Shown here: positions 24,371 to 33,402 of the stretch, piece after piece
Numbering within the stretch: the first letter of the stretch is position 1
Layout: the number at the start of each line of letters is the position of its first letter
Origin: Brachybacterium kimchii
Lineage (GTDB): Bacteria; Actinomycetota; Actinomycetes; Actinomycetales; Dermabacteraceae
Length of the DNA: 64,000 nt
Reading direction: 5' to 3'
NCBI RefSeq assembly: GCF_023373525.1
Contig: NZ_CP097218.1
Location: forward strand, 3,720,001 to 3,784,000
Made by a program: the position numbers and the translations under genes
The notes under the pieces: generated by a model
The model's input: the letters and a program-made list of their open reading frames with translations, nothing else
The model's database searches: none
Told to the model about the DNA's origin: nothing

Positions 24371-25357
24371 TCACCCCGCGCGTTTGAGCACACGTCCCAT
24401 GGTGACGATCTCGCAGTGCGCGACCCCGTGGCCCGCCAGCTGCTCGTCCACGAAGGTCACCAGGTCGGAACGATCCGGCAGCGCGACGTTGGCGACGATC
24501 GTGCACGGGCCGCTCGTCGCGGCGGCGAACCGCACCTCGGGGCGCGAGCGCAGGGAACGACCGAGCTCGCGGATCCCTCCCGGTGCGACGCGCATCCAGA
24601 GCATGGCGTCTCCTGATTCGGCCACCGCGGCCGGGTGGATGTCCGCCTCGAGGTAGAGGACCCCCTCCTCGAGCAGTCGCCGTCGGCGCCGGGACGCGGT
24701 GCTGCGGTCCACGCCGACGCGTCGGGCGAGAGTCTCGCTGCGCATCCTGCCGTCGTGGGCGAGGGCCGACAGGATCTCGTGGTCCACGGGTTCGAGCTCC
24801 CGGGCCGGGGCGAGCACGGCGTCCGCCGAGCCGCTCCACACCTCCAATAGGTCGTGCGCCTGCACCTGCAGCCGAGGGCTCTCCGCGGCCGCCGCCTGCA
24901 GGGGATCGGCAGATTCGTCCGCGTTCACCACGAACCCGCACATCAGCTCCCCGCCGTCCCGGGAGAGGCGCACCCACCGGCTCTCGTCCTGCGTCGCCAT
25001 GTCGCCGGCCAGGTGCGCGAGCGCGGGCGTCGGCCCATGCACGCGGACCAGGCGCGCGAGACGACCCCCGAACCCCGGCAGAGTGCGCCCCAGGATCCGG
25101 ACGACGTCTGCGCTGATCATCCTGTGCAGACGGCGCGCGACGGTGCGCTCGGAGACGTCCAGCCGACCGGCGAGCTCCACGATGCTGGCCCCCGGGTCCC
25201 GATCCAGAGCCGTCAGCAGACGCCTGTCCATCGGGTCCAATCGGACGGACAGGGGACCTCGGGGGACGCCGGTCGACGACCCGTGGTGGAGGGGCCGCCC
25301 CGCGCTCGCTCCGGAGTGCCGTGTCCGCTCGGGCGGGAGTGACGGTTCTGCGGCCAT
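24371..25357 (-). CDS. Lrp/AsnC-type transcriptional regulator with two modules
   Basis: This 328-residue protein carries two copies of the Lrp plan. The first winged helix (DPMDRRLLTALDRDPGASIV, then LDVSERTVARRLHRM) is followed by an effector-like domain. The second helix-turn-helix (VDHEILSALAHDGRMRSETL, VGVDRSTASRRRRRLLEEGV) is followed by a C-terminal RAM domain (ATSGPCTIVANVALP). Single Lrp proteins are about 150 residues, so this is a fused form found in actinobacteria. AAGGAG precedes the ATG at 25357. It is divergent from an MFS exporter, its likely target. The ligand is probably an amino acid or related acid, unproven. Confidence 0.88.
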   Translation of the reverse strand: MAAEPSLPPERTRHSGASAGRPLHHGSSTGVPRGPLSVRLDPMDRRLLTALDRDPGASIVELAGRLDVSERTVARRLHRMISADVVRILGRTLPGFGGRLARLVRVHGPTPALAHLAGDMATQDESRWVRLSRDGGELMCGFVVNADESADPLQAAAAESPRLQVQAHDLLEVWSGSADAVLAPARELEPVDHEILSALAHDGRMRSETLARRVGVDRSTASRRRRRLLEEGVLYLEADIHPAAVAESGDAMLWMRVAPGGIRELGRSLRSRPEVRFAAATSGPCTIVANVALPDRSDLVTFVDEQLAGHGVAHCEIVTMGRVLKRAG

Positions 25358-25410
25358 GGCGCTCCTTCTGGGTGGCTCACGTGGAGTTCAGCTGTCAGTC
25401 TGCCGGAAAC

Positions 25411-25499
25411 GTGCGAGTTCCACCGGTACGGGGCGCCGCCGCGCTGGGATCGAGGGCGTCAGGACGCCCGATGCGCGGCGCGCGCATCGGAACTCGCAC
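25411..25499 (+). promoter_or_regulatory. Structured leader or operator region with three perfect inverted repeats
   Basis: An 11-bp inverted repeat (GTGCGAGTTCC at 25411-25421 and GGAACTCGCAC at 25489-25499) encloses two hairpins. The first is GGGCGTC/GACGCCC (25454-25469, 2-base loop). The second is CCGATGCGCG/CGCGCATCGG (25468-25490, 3-base loop). The ribosome site of the MFS gene begins a few bases after the right arm. As RNA this would form a closed multi-branch structure; as DNA the outer arms could be paired operator sites 78 bp apart. Confidence 0.65.
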
Positions 25500-25517
25500 C
25501 ACCTCGGAGAGAAGCTC

Positions 25518-27068
25518 ATGCCACGCACTGCAACCGGCGCGCATTCCGCCGGCGCCGCCCTCGATCCCGTATCTGCCGATGCCCTGGACAGGCGCGCCCG
25601 CAATGCGGATCCGGGAGGTTCAGGCCCCCGAGACGCTCCGGCCGGCCCCAGCGCTGCACCGGCGAACGCTCCTCACGGGCTCCTGATCGCGGTCGCGGCC
25701 TTCAGCTGTCTCGTGGTCGCGCTGCAGCAGACGCTCGTCGTGCCGGCGGTGCCGCAGTTCCCGGCACTCCTGGGCACCACGCAGGAGGCGGTCGGCTGGC
25801 TGGTGACCGCGACGCTGCTGACCGGTGCGGTCGCGACCCCGATCATCGGCCGTCTTGCAGACCTGTTCGGCAAGCGCCGCATGCTCGTGCTGTCCATGGC
25901 ATTCGTGCTGCTCGGCTCCGTCATCGCGCCCTGGGGCGGGATCGGGACGCTCGTCCTCGGACGTGCACTCCAGGGCCTGGGCACCGCTCTCGTGCCCGTC
26001 GCGATGGCGCAGATGCGGGACAGCCTGTCACCGCACCGCGTCGGCGGGGCGCTCGCGATCCTCTCGGCGACGCTCGGCGTGGGCGGGGGGATCGGTGTGC
26101 CGCTCGGCGGCGTGATCCTCTCGTCCATCGGCTGGACGGGGATGTTCTGGACCTCCGCCGTGCTGTCCGTGGCCGCGATCCTTCTCATCGCCCTCGTGTT
26201 CCCCGCGAGCGCCCCCGCCGATCCTCGTGGCCGCTTCGATCTGGTGGGTGCGGTGCTCCTGTCCATCGCACTCACGTCTCTGCTGCTGGCCGTGTCGCAG
26301 GGGAACACATGGGGCTGGGGGAGTCCCGCGTCGCTCGGCAGCCTGCTCGTCGGCGTCGTCTCGGCCGTCGCGTGGGGCGCGTTCGAGCTGCGTCAGGCGT
26401 CGCCGCTGGTGGACCTGCGCACCTCGGGCTCGCGTCCGCTGCTGTTCACGAACACCGCCTCGATCCTGATGGGGATCCTCATGTTCATGAATCTCCTCCT
26501 GACCACCCGCACTCTGCAGAATCCGACGACCGAGGGCGGTTTCGGGTGGAGCGCGAGCGCCGCAGGTCTCGCGATGCTCCCCAACGCGGCGGCCATGTTC
26601 GCCGTGGCGGCGCTCACGGCCCGGCTGGCCGCACGGTTCGGCCCGCGTCCCGTCCTCGAGATCGGCGGTGTCGTCACGGCGCTCGGGTATCTGTTGCGCC
26701 TGCTCGTGACGCCGAGCGCACCGGTCGCGATCGTGTGGACCACCCTGATCGGCATCGGCGTGGGCATCGCGTACGCGGCGATGCCCATGCTCGTGGTCCG
26801 CTACGCGCCGCCGCGCGAGACGGGATCGGCCAACGGGGTCAACGCGCTCATGCGCGCCATCGGCTCGGCGATCGCGAGCGCACTGGTCGCCGCGATCACC
26901 GCCGGCTTGGTCGCCGAGGCCGACGGCGGCATCGTCCCGTCGGCCACCTCGCTCGGGACGATCGCACTGATCGGCCTCGTGCTCAGCGCGGTGAGCACAG
27001 TGCTCGCGTCGTTCGCCCGTCGTCAGGGCGAGAGGCATGATGGCACCGTGCCGTCCGCGGAACGATGA
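25518..27068 (+). CDS. MFS transporter, DHA2/EmrB-QacA type
   Basis: This 516-residue transporter has a polar tail of about 50 residues and then roughly fourteen hydrophobic segments. DHA2 marks are the first helix AAFSCLVVALQQTLVVPAVP, GWLVTATLLTGAVATPIIGR and the loop GRLADLFGKRRML (motif A). The motif C region ILSATLGVGGGIGVPLGGVI is typical of proton antiporters. Known relatives export drugs or amino-acid-like compounds. The ATG at 25518 has a GGAGAGAAG site. It is divergent from the Lrp-type regulator and is followed by an amidohydrolase whose start region overlaps its stop. Confidence 0.9.
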   Translation: MPRTATGAHSAGAALDPVSADALDRRARNADPGGSGPRDAPAGPSAAPANAPHGLLIAVAAFSCLVVALQQTLVVPAVPQFPALLGTTQEAVGWLVTATLLTGAVATPIIGRLADLFGKRRMLVLSMAFVLLGSVIAPWGGIGTLVLGRALQGLGTALVPVAMAQMRDSLSPHRVGGALAILSATLGVGGGIGVPLGGVILSSIGWTGMFWTSAVLSVAAILLIALVFPASAPADPRGRFDLVGAVLLSIALTSLLLAVSQGNTWGWGSPASLGSLLVGVVSAVAWGAFELRQASPLVDLRTSGSRPLLFTNTASILMGILMFMNLLLTTRTLQNPTTEGGFGWSASAAGLAMLPNAAAMFAVAALTARLAARFGPRPVLEIGGVVTALGYLLRLLVTPSAPVAIVWTTLIGIGVGIAYAAMPMLVVRYAPPRETGSANGVNALMRAIGSAIASALVAAITAGLVAEADGGIVPSATSLGTIALIGLVLSAVSTVLASFARRQGERHDGTVPSAER

Positions 27069-27079
27069 AGGAGTCCTCC

Positions 27080-28075
27080 ATGACCACGAACGCATCGACC
27101 GCGCGATCGGGTGCGCTCGCCGACGGAGCGATCGACACGCATGCGCACGTCTACCCGGCCGCCTACCTCGATCTGCTCGAGGAGTGCGGGGCCGATCCCT
27201 CGACGACGGCCATCGCCCGGAACCTGGGCGCCGACTCCAGCGACGCGGACCTGTCCGAACGGCTGCGCTGGATGGATGCCGCCCAGGTCGGCGTCCAGGT
27301 CCTCGCCGTCACGCCCCAGAGCCCGTCGCTCCCCGACCCCTCGGCCTCCGCGGTCGCGGCCCGCTGGATCAACGACGAGTACGACAGGATCCGGCGTGCT
27401 CACCCGGATCGGTTCCTGCTGTACGGCGCGCTGCCCCTGCCGCACGTGGAGGCGTCGCTGCGCGAGCTCGAGCGGATCGCCGGCGAGGAAGGGGTCGTCG
27501 GCATCTCCCTGCCGGCGGTGCTGCCCGACGGCGCCTCTCCGGCCGACGCAGCCTTCGAGGAGGTGTGGGCCGCTCTCGACGCGCTCGGGACCGTGGTGAA
27601 CATTCATGCGACCGGGAGCGGGGCTCGATCCCCGCTGATCACGGATTGGGGCCTGGACTGGGTGAACGGGGCACCCGTCGAGGATGCCATCGCCACCCTT
27701 CAGCTGATGAAGGCGGGGATCCCGCAGCGGTTCACTCGTCTCACCCTGCACATCGCCCACCTGGCCGGCGATCTCCCGTTCCTGGTCCGGCGGCTCGAGG
27801 ACAACTACGAGGACTGGAACGCGTTCCCGGCCTCGCCGTCGACGACGCTCGCCTCCCTGATGGTGGATGCGGCGAACTTCTCCGAGCCGTCGCTGCGGGT
27901 GACCGCAGAGGTCCTGGGCGCCTCGCGGATCATGGTCGGTTCGGACCACCCGTACTTCCAGCGCGAGAAGTATGTGCGCGCGGTCGATTACGTGCGCTCC
28001 GCGCAGCTCGACGACGAGGCGATCACCGGGATCCTGCGCGGCAACGCCGAGCGCCTGTACGGCGGGAGGATCTGA
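27080..28075 (+). CDS. Amidohydrolase 2-family protein (ACMSD/decarboxylase-like)
   Basis: This 331-residue TIM-barrel metal enzyme has the metal motif DTHAHVYP (His21, His23). INIHATG-type metal His appears in VVNIHATGSG, the helix LTLHIAHLAGDLPF follows, and the catalytic Asp is in IMVGSDHPYF. These match amidohydrolase family 2 members such as aminocarboxymuconate-semialdehyde and pyrone-dicarboxylate enzymes. It is predicted to be cytoplasmic. AAGGAG six bases upstream supports the ATG at 27080; an ATG at 27065 overlaps the MFS stop. It probably shares a transcript with the exporter. The substrate is unknown. Confidence 0.82.
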   Translation: MTTNASTARSGALADGAIDTHAHVYPAAYLDLLEECGADPSTTAIARNLGADSSDADLSERLRWMDAAQVGVQVLAVTPQSPSLPDPSASAVAARWINDEYDRIRRAHPDRFLLYGALPLPHVEASLRELERIAGEEGVVGISLPAVLPDGASPADAAFEEVWAALDALGTVVNIHATGSGARSPLITDWGLDWVNGAPVEDAIATLQLMKAGIPQRFTRLTLHIAHLAGDLPFLVRRLEDNYEDWNAFPASPSTTLASLMVDAANFSEPSLRVTAEVLGASRIMVGSDHPYFQREKYVRAVDYVRSAQLDDEAITGILRGNAERLYGGRI

Positions 28076-28105
28076 GGGGCGACCGGGGGCAGGACGCCCC
28101 TCAGA
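28071..28105. terminator. Bidirectional terminator between convergent genes
   Basis: An 11-bp perfect stem, TCTGAGGGGCG with CGCCCCTCAGA, with a 13-base loop includes the stop codon of the amidohydrolase gene and ends four bases before the stop of the opposing lipoprotein gene. Confidence 0.75.
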
Positions 28106-28108
28106 GGG

Positions 28109-29752
28109 TCACTTCTTCTTCGGGTCCTTGGTCACCGGGACGTCCGCGGGCAGCACCTCCGCGTACTCCTCGAGGATCTTCTTGCCGCCGCCGTCCTCCC
28201 AGGCCTTGAGCGCCTTGGTGAAGTCGTCGATGGTCTTGCGGCCCTGGATGACGTCGTCGCGCACGTCGTTCAGGCGAGTGCTGAGCTCCGTGCCCTTGGA
28301 GGAGGCGGTGTCCGAGTACAGCCCCTTGATCGGGGACTGCGAGGCATGCTCGAGCAGCTTCTTCTCCTGCTTGTAGATGTACTCGGAGTCGTCGGCGATC
28401 GGGTTGTAGATGACGCCCTCGCCGGCGGCCATGATCTCCAGTGCGCTCTGGAGGCCGGGCACGTTCGTCTCGCCGTCCTCGGTGAGCACGTAGTTGCCGT
28501 CCTCGACCTCGTACTCCTGGCCCTCACGGCCCCAGTTGACCGTCATGTACTCCTCGGTGCCGAAGGGAGCCGAGAGGTAGTTGATGAGATCCAGCAGCTC
28601 CCGGATCTTCTTCTCGTCGTCGGTCTTCTTCAGCGGCGTGAAGCCCACGGTCCCGTAGCCCATGTCGTAGACCTGGGTGCGGTCCGCGTCCGCGGCGAAC
28701 GGGATGAGGATGTCGGCGAGCAGGTCCTTGTTGTAGTGGCGGTACTCGGACGCGCCGCGGGGGCCGACGGACACGATCGCGCCGATGGTGCCGTTGGCGA
28801 AGTACTGCGAGGACTCGGCGAGGTTCAGGTCCGGGTAGAACACGCCGGCCTTGAAGACCTTCTGCGCGTACTCCAGGGTCTCGAGGTACTCGTCGGTCTG
28901 GTACGAGGCGGTGAGAGTGCGGTCCTCGTTCACGCGGTAGCCCGTGGGCACCCCGAACCATTCGCCGAACATGTGGAAGGCGTTGGGCAGGAAAGGCTCG
29001 AGCGCCCAGCGCTTGCCCTTGATCGACACGTCCTTGCACTTCTCGAGGAACTCGTCGGCGTCGTTCGACTGGAAGCCGTCGACCTCCTTCCACACCTCGG
29101 GGTTGCCCAGGTAGACCTGGCCGAACGGGGTCGAGGGGATCGGGGCGCCCCAGATCTTGCCGTTGACCACGGCGGTGCGCCACGAGCTCGGGGTGAGCGC
29201 CGCGAGGTTCTTCCACTCGAGGACGGCATCGCCCGAGAGGTACTCCGTGAGGTCGGTGAACTGGGACTCGAGCATCGGGCCCACGTTCGGGATGCCCTGA
29301 TTCGGTGGGACCCACATGAGGTCGGGAAGTTCGCCGGAGGCGAGGATCGTCGCGAACTTGTCCGGGTAGGAGTCGATGACGACCTGCATCTTGAGGGTCC
29401 CGCCCAGCTCCGAGTTCAGGTTCTTCCAGAACGGGTTGGACTTCATCGGCGGCGGGGGCGTCGCGAAGGTCTGCGTGAGCGCCGAGATCGTGCCCGAGGT
29501 GATCGGCTTCTTCTCGGTGGTCCTCAGGAGCTTCTGGGGCGCCTTGAGGAAGACGTTGTGCAGGCCCTTCTCGTCGCCCTTCAGATCCGGGGTGAGGCCC
29601 TCGAGCGCCTTGTAGGTCGGAAGCTCGACCTCGGCCGACTTCTTCGCACCGCCGGACCGGCTGGAGCTCGCGGTGCAGGCGCCCGCGCCGATGGCGACGG
29701 CGGCGGCGCCTCCTGCGGCGAGGAGCTGACGACGTCCGATCTCGAAGCTCAT
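28109..29752 (-). CDS. LipO-type sugar ABC transporter substrate-binding lipoprotein
   Basis: This 547-residue receptor has a twin-Arg signal (RR at 7-8) and lipobox Cys26 (GAGAC). It is larger than MalE-type receptors and matches the LipO/YtcQ group that pairs with LplB and LplC permeases. Visible parts are ASGELPDLMWVPPNQGIPNV, KIWGAPIPSTPFGQ, and DLINYLSAPFGTEEYMTVNW, the last being typical of the group. The C terminus is Lys-rich. AAAGGA precedes the ATG at 29752. It is the third gene of the operon behind the two permeases. Known relatives import plant or host-derived oligosaccharides; the ligand here is unknown. Confidence 0.9.
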   Translation of the reverse strand: MSFEIGRRQLLAAGGAAAVAIGAGACTASSSRSGGAKKSAEVELPTYKALEGLTPDLKGDEKGLHNVFLKAPQKLLRTTEKKPITSGTISALTQTFATPPPPMKSNPFWKNLNSELGGTLKMQVVIDSYPDKFATILASGELPDLMWVPPNQGIPNVGPMLESQFTDLTEYLSGDAVLEWKNLAALTPSSWRTAVVNGKIWGAPIPSTPFGQVYLGNPEVWKEVDGFQSNDADEFLEKCKDVSIKGKRWALEPFLPNAFHMFGEWFGVPTGYRVNEDRTLTASYQTDEYLETLEYAQKVFKAGVFYPDLNLAESSQYFANGTIGAIVSVGPRGASEYRHYNKDLLADILIPFAADADRTQVYDMGYGTVGFTPLKKTDDEKKIRELLDLINYLSAPFGTEEYMTVNWGREGQEYEVEDGNYVLTEDGETNVPGLQSALEIMAAGEGVIYNPIADDSEYIYKQEKKLLEHASQSPIKGLYSDTASSKGTELSTRLNDVRDDVIQGRKTIDDFTKALKAWEDGGGKKILEEYAEVLPADVPVTKDPKKK

Positions 29753-29844
29753 GGTGTGTCCTTTCGTCATGACCGCGGCGGAGCCGTCGCGGAGCGTGGG
29801 GGAGGGGAGGGAGTGTCGAGCTGCGCAGAGGGCGTCTGCGCTGA

Positions 29845-30861
29845 TCAGCCCTTGATGGCGCCGGTGATGACGCCCTTGGAGAAGTACTTCTGGAGGAACG
29901 GGTAGACGACCACGATGGGCGCGAGGGCCACGACGACGACGCCCATCTTGATCGACTGCGGAGGCGGCGCCTGCGAGACGCCGAGGGTGTCCGCGGTCAT
30001 CGAGGAGCCCTGGATGACGTAGCTGCGCAGGATCATCTGGATGGGCCAGAGCGACTGGTCGTTGATGTACAGCAGGGCGTTGAAGAACGAGTTCCAGAAC
30101 CCCACCGCGTAGAACAGGCCGATCACGGCGATGACCGCTTTGGACAGGGGCAGCACGATCCGCAGCAGGATCGTGAAATCGCTGGCGCCGTCGATCTTGG
30201 CCGACTCGAGCAGCTCCTTCGGGATGCCCATGAAGAACGAGCGCATGACGATGAAGTTGAAGCCCGCGAACAGGCCCGGCAGGATCAGCGACCAGATCGT
30301 GTCCAGCAGGTGCAGCTCCTTGACCATCAGGTACATCGGGATCAGGCCGGGGCTGAAGAACAGGGTCACGATGATCGCCATGAGCATCGGCTTGCCGAAG
30401 AGCACCGGGCGGCTGAGCGCGTAGGCCATCGTGATCGTCACGAACAGCGCGAGCAGCGTCCCCACGAGGGTGATGAACGCGCTCACGCCGATCGCGCGAA
30501 AGACCAGCGGGCTCTTGAAGATCGTGCGGTAGGCCTCGAGCGTCGGGTCGGTCGGGAACAGGACGTACCCGCCCGCGTCGCGGATCTGGTCGCTCGAGGC
30601 GAAGGAGGTCGAGACGACCACGAGCATCGGCACCACGATCGAGATCGTGACCACCGCGATCAGGAGGCCCTTGAGGATCGACAGGCCGGGAGAGGGCTTC
30701 TCCATCCATGCGGCGCGCTCGCTGCGGCCGAGGGCGCGAGACCAGATGCGCTCGTGCAGGGAACGGTCGTCCCTCATGGCTCGGGTCGACGGGCGGGCCG
30801 ACGGGGCGGCGGCGTCGTTCTCGTCGATCTCGGGGGCCGGGATGGTCGTGTGCTCGCTCAT
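29845..30861 (-). CDS. Sugar ABC transporter permease, LplC type
   Basis: This 338-residue permease has a long polar N-terminal tail (about 70 residues, rich in Asp, Ala, Arg), then six membrane segments. The EAA loop is LESAKIDGASDFTILL around residue 230, and the C terminus KYFSKGVITGAIKG is characteristic of LplC proteins. Its ATG overlaps the stop of LplB by four bases. It works with LplB and the LipO receptor. No ATPase gene is linked. Confidence 0.92.
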   Translation of the reverse strand: MSEHTTIPAPEIDENDAAAPSARPSTRAMRDDRSLHERIWSRALGRSERAAWMEKPSPGLSILKGLLIAVVTISIVVPMLVVVSTSFASSDQIRDAGGYVLFPTDPTLEAYRTIFKSPLVFRAIGVSAFITLVGTLLALFVTITMAYALSRPVLFGKPMLMAIIVTLFFSPGLIPMYLMVKELHLLDTIWSLILPGLFAGFNFIVMRSFFMGIPKELLESAKIDGASDFTILLRIVLPLSKAVIAVIGLFYAVGFWNSFFNALLYINDQSLWPIQMILRSYVIQGSSMTADTLGVSQAPPPQSIKMGVVVVALAPIVVVYPFLQKYFSKGVITGAIKG

Positions 30862-31907
30862 CGTGCGCTCCCTCGGTAGATGCCGTCCTCGCCGAGCATG
30901 TGGGCGAACTTGTTGGCCAGCAGGACGAGGATCGTGCCGACCACGCCCTTCGCGAGTCCGGCGGCCGCGCCCATCGACCAGTCGCCGCCGATCACGCCCG
31001 TGTAGTAGGCGTACGTGTCCAGGACCTCCGAGGCGTCGGCCCCCACGGCGTCGCGCTGGAGGATGAACTGCTCGAAGCCGACGGTGAGGATCGAGCCCAG
31101 GTTCAGGATCAGCAGCAGCACGATCACGGGGCGCATGCCCGGCAGCGTGATGTGCCAGGTCCGGCGGAACCGGCCGGCGCCGTCGGCCGCGGCCGACTCG
31201 TAGAGCGAGGGATCGATGCTCGCGAGCGCCGCGAGGAAGATGATCATTCCCCAGCCGGCGTCCTTCCAGACGTTCTCGAGGGCGATGAGCAGCGGGAACG
31301 TACTGGGGTTGGTCATGAAGGGGATCGCCTCCATGCCGTGGGTGAGCAGGAACTTGTTGATGAAGCCCGCGCCGCCCAGCATCTGCTGGAACAGGGCGAT
31401 CACCAGCACCCACGAGAGGAAGTGGGGGAGGTAGACGATCGACTGGAAGGCCCTGCGCAGGCGCGGGGTGACCATCGAGTCGACGACGAGGGCGAGGACG
31501 ATCGGCACCGGGAAGAAGAGCACGAGCTGGACGACCGCGAGGATCAGCGTGTTCTTCAGGGCGAGGAAGAAGCGGCTGTCGTCGAACAGGTCGATGAAGT
31601 TCTGCATCGCCATGTACGGCGCCTCGGTGATCTTGAGGTAGGGCTGGTAATCCTGGAAGGCGATCACGTTGCCGAGGATCGGGATGTAGAAGAACAGCAG
31701 CAGGCACAGTGCCCCGGGGACCATCAGGACGAGCATCTGCCAGTCGCGGCGCAGGCGCACCCCGAACGAGTCCTTGGGCTTCCGCGGAGTGCGACCCCTC
31801 CTGCTGCGACGGCTCTTCTCTCCGCTGCGGCTCGGGCTGCTCCCTCCCTGCGCCTGCAGGGCGATCGCCTCCTCCTCCGCGGCTGCGGCCGGCATCGTCT
31901 GGATCAT
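30858..31907 (-). CDS. Sugar ABC transporter permease, LplB type
   Basis: This 349-residue permease is the first gene of the operon. It has a basic N-terminal tail (KSRRSRRGRTPRKPK) and then six membrane segments, starting WQMLVLMVPGALCLLLFFYI. The docking loop is LYESAAADGAGRFRRTWHI. LplB marks include AFQSIVYLPHFLSWVLV. GAGGAGAG precedes the ATG at 31907. A well-spaced promoter lies about 75-100 bases upstream. Confidence 0.92.
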   Translation of the reverse strand: MIQTMPAAAAEEEAIALQAQGGSSPSRSGEKSRRSRRGRTPRKPKDSFGVRLRRDWQMLVLMVPGALCLLLFFYIPILGNVIAFQDYQPYLKITEAPYMAMQNFIDLFDDSRFFLALKNTLILAVVQLVLFFPVPIVLALVVDSMVTPRLRRAFQSIVYLPHFLSWVLVIALFQQMLGGAGFINKFLLTHGMEAIPFMTNPSTFPLLIALENVWKDAGWGMIIFLAALASIDPSLYESAAADGAGRFRRTWHITLPGMRPVIVLLLILNLGSILTVGFEQFILQRDAVGADASEVLDTYAYYTGVIGGDWSMGAAAGLAKGVVGTILVLLANKFAHMLGEDGIYRGSAR

Positions 31908-31980
31908 GGCTCTCCTCGCAGTTCATGCGACGGCCGGTCGGCCTCCCTGCCAGGCCTCGCTGCTTGACAGGCTGTGCATG

Positions 31981-32009
31981 ACCGTAAATGATCTTGGTCG
32001 CTGTGTAAA
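31981..32009 (-). promoter_or_regulatory. Promoter of the LplB-LplC-LipO operon
   Basis: On the minus strand TTTACA (32009-32004) and TACGGT (31986-31981) are separated by 17 bases. The surrounding 50 bases are unusually AT-rich. The CG-centred palindrome found at the 45-60 kb locus is not present. Confidence 0.55.
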
Positions 32010-32185
32010 TCCATTCACCGAATCGTGATCATCCGAGACGCCTGATGGAACTCTCCATCTGCTCGAACGCCGCAGGCCATAGGGTCCTCGTGCGGTCCGA
32101 TGACCGACTGGGGATGGGAGGACGCGCGAGCGTCGACCCCCGGACCGGGCGGCGACCCCCACCATCGCGAAGGAGTGTGGTCCCC

Positions 32186-33358
32186 ATGGAGGACCTGCGG
32201 ATCGGCATCATCGGCTACGGCGCCCGCGGCGGGCTCTCCCGCCATGCGCACAGGCCCGGGGAGGGGTCGCGGGTCACCGTCGTCGCCGATCCCTCGGAGC
32301 GGGGCCGCCAGGACGCCCGCGCGCGCTACGGCGACGAGGTCGCCTACGTCGCGTCCGTCGACGAGCTGCTGGCCGAGCACGAGGTCGATGCGGTGATGGT
32401 CCTGGCCCCCGACTTCGCCCATGCCGGGATCGCCCTGCAGACCCTCGGCGCCGGCATCCCCACCTTCACCGAGAAGCCGATGGCGATCCGCGTCGAGGAC
32501 ACCGACGCCATGCTGCAGCTCGCGATGGAGAAGCGCACCCGCCTCTTCGTCGGCCACAACATGCGCCACATGCCCGTGATCCGCCAGCTCAAGGCGATCG
32601 TCGACTCCGGGCGGATCGGGCGGGTGCGAGCCATCTGGTGCCGCCACTTCGTGGGCGCCGGCGGCGACTTCTACTTCAAGGACTGGCACGCCGAGCGGGA
32701 GCGGGCCACCAGCCTGCTGCTGCAGAAGGGCGCCCACGACATCGACGTCATCCACTGGCTCGCCGGCGGCTACACCCGCCGCGTCTCCGGCATCGGCGAC
32801 CTCGCCGTCTACGGCGACATCACCGACCGACGGGACAACTCCGACCGCCGGATGGGGGACTGGTACGACACCGCGATCTGGCCCCCGACCGCGCAGAAGG
32901 ACCTCAACCCCACGATCGACGTCGAGGACATCTCGATGCTCAGCATGACGCTCGACAACGGCGTGCTCGCCTCCTACGAGCAGTGCCACTTCACGCCCGA
33001 CTACTGGCGGAACTACACGGTGATCGGCGACGCCGGCCGGATCGAGAACATGGGCGACGGCGGCGGCGACCAGATCCACATCTGGGAGTCCCGCAGGAGC
33101 GGCCCCGGCCACCCGGACGCCGTCGAGGTCATCGACCGCGGGGACGGCGGCCACGGCGGCGCCGACCCGAACCTGGTGGGCGAGTTCCTGCGCTTCGTGC
33201 GCGAGGGCGGCGCGACCGACGTCTCCGTGATCGCCGCGCGCGAGGCCGTCGCCACCGGCGTTTTCGGCGCGGAGTCCATCCGCCACGGCGGGGTTCCGTA
33301 CGACGTGCCGGAGGTGCCCGCCGAGGTGCGCGCCTACTTCGACGGCGGCCAGGCCTGA
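32186..33358 (+). CDS. Gfo/Idh/MocA-family oxidoreductase
   Basis: This 390-residue NAD(P)-dependent sugar or inositol dehydrogenase-like protein has a Rossmann start IGIIGYGARGG, the family motif EKPMA near residue 97, and a C-terminal alpha/beta domain with GAHDIDVIHWLAGG. The active-site Lys (KPMA) and His (KGAHDIDVIHW) expected for the family are present. AAGGAG eight bases upstream fixes the ATG at 32186. It is divergent from the LplBC-LipO importer, so it may oxidise the imported sugar or its product. The exact substrate is not readable. Confidence 0.9.
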   Translation: MEDLRIGIIGYGARGGLSRHAHRPGEGSRVTVVADPSERGRQDARARYGDEVAYVASVDELLAEHEVDAVMVLAPDFAHAGIALQTLGAGIPTFTEKPMAIRVEDTDAMLQLAMEKRTRLFVGHNMRHMPVIRQLKAIVDSGRIGRVRAIWCRHFVGAGGDFYFKDWHAERERATSLLLQKGAHDIDVIHWLAGGYTRRVSGIGDLAVYGDITDRRDNSDRRMGDWYDTAIWPPTAQKDLNPTIDVEDISMLSMTLDNGVLASYEQCHFTPDYWRNYTVIGDAGRIENMGDGGGDQIHIWESRRSGPGHPDAVEVIDRGDGGHGGADPNLVGEFLRFVREGGATDVSVIAAREAVATGVFGAESIRHGGVPYDVPEVPAEVRAYFDGGQA

Positions 33359-33402
33359 GGCCCGAGGCCGGAGACCTGAGACCAGAGGGCTGACCTCTCA
33401 CC

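Noticed and set aside
31981..32035. A seventh LacI-type operator at the LplBC promoter
   Set aside because: The AT-rich stretch has TGTAAAT but lacks the central CG and the second half-site.
33359..33402. Terminator between the Gfo/Idh and FAD monooxygenase genes
   Set aside because: Only a 5-bp stem (AGAGG/CCTCT) can be drawn, too weak to report as a feature.
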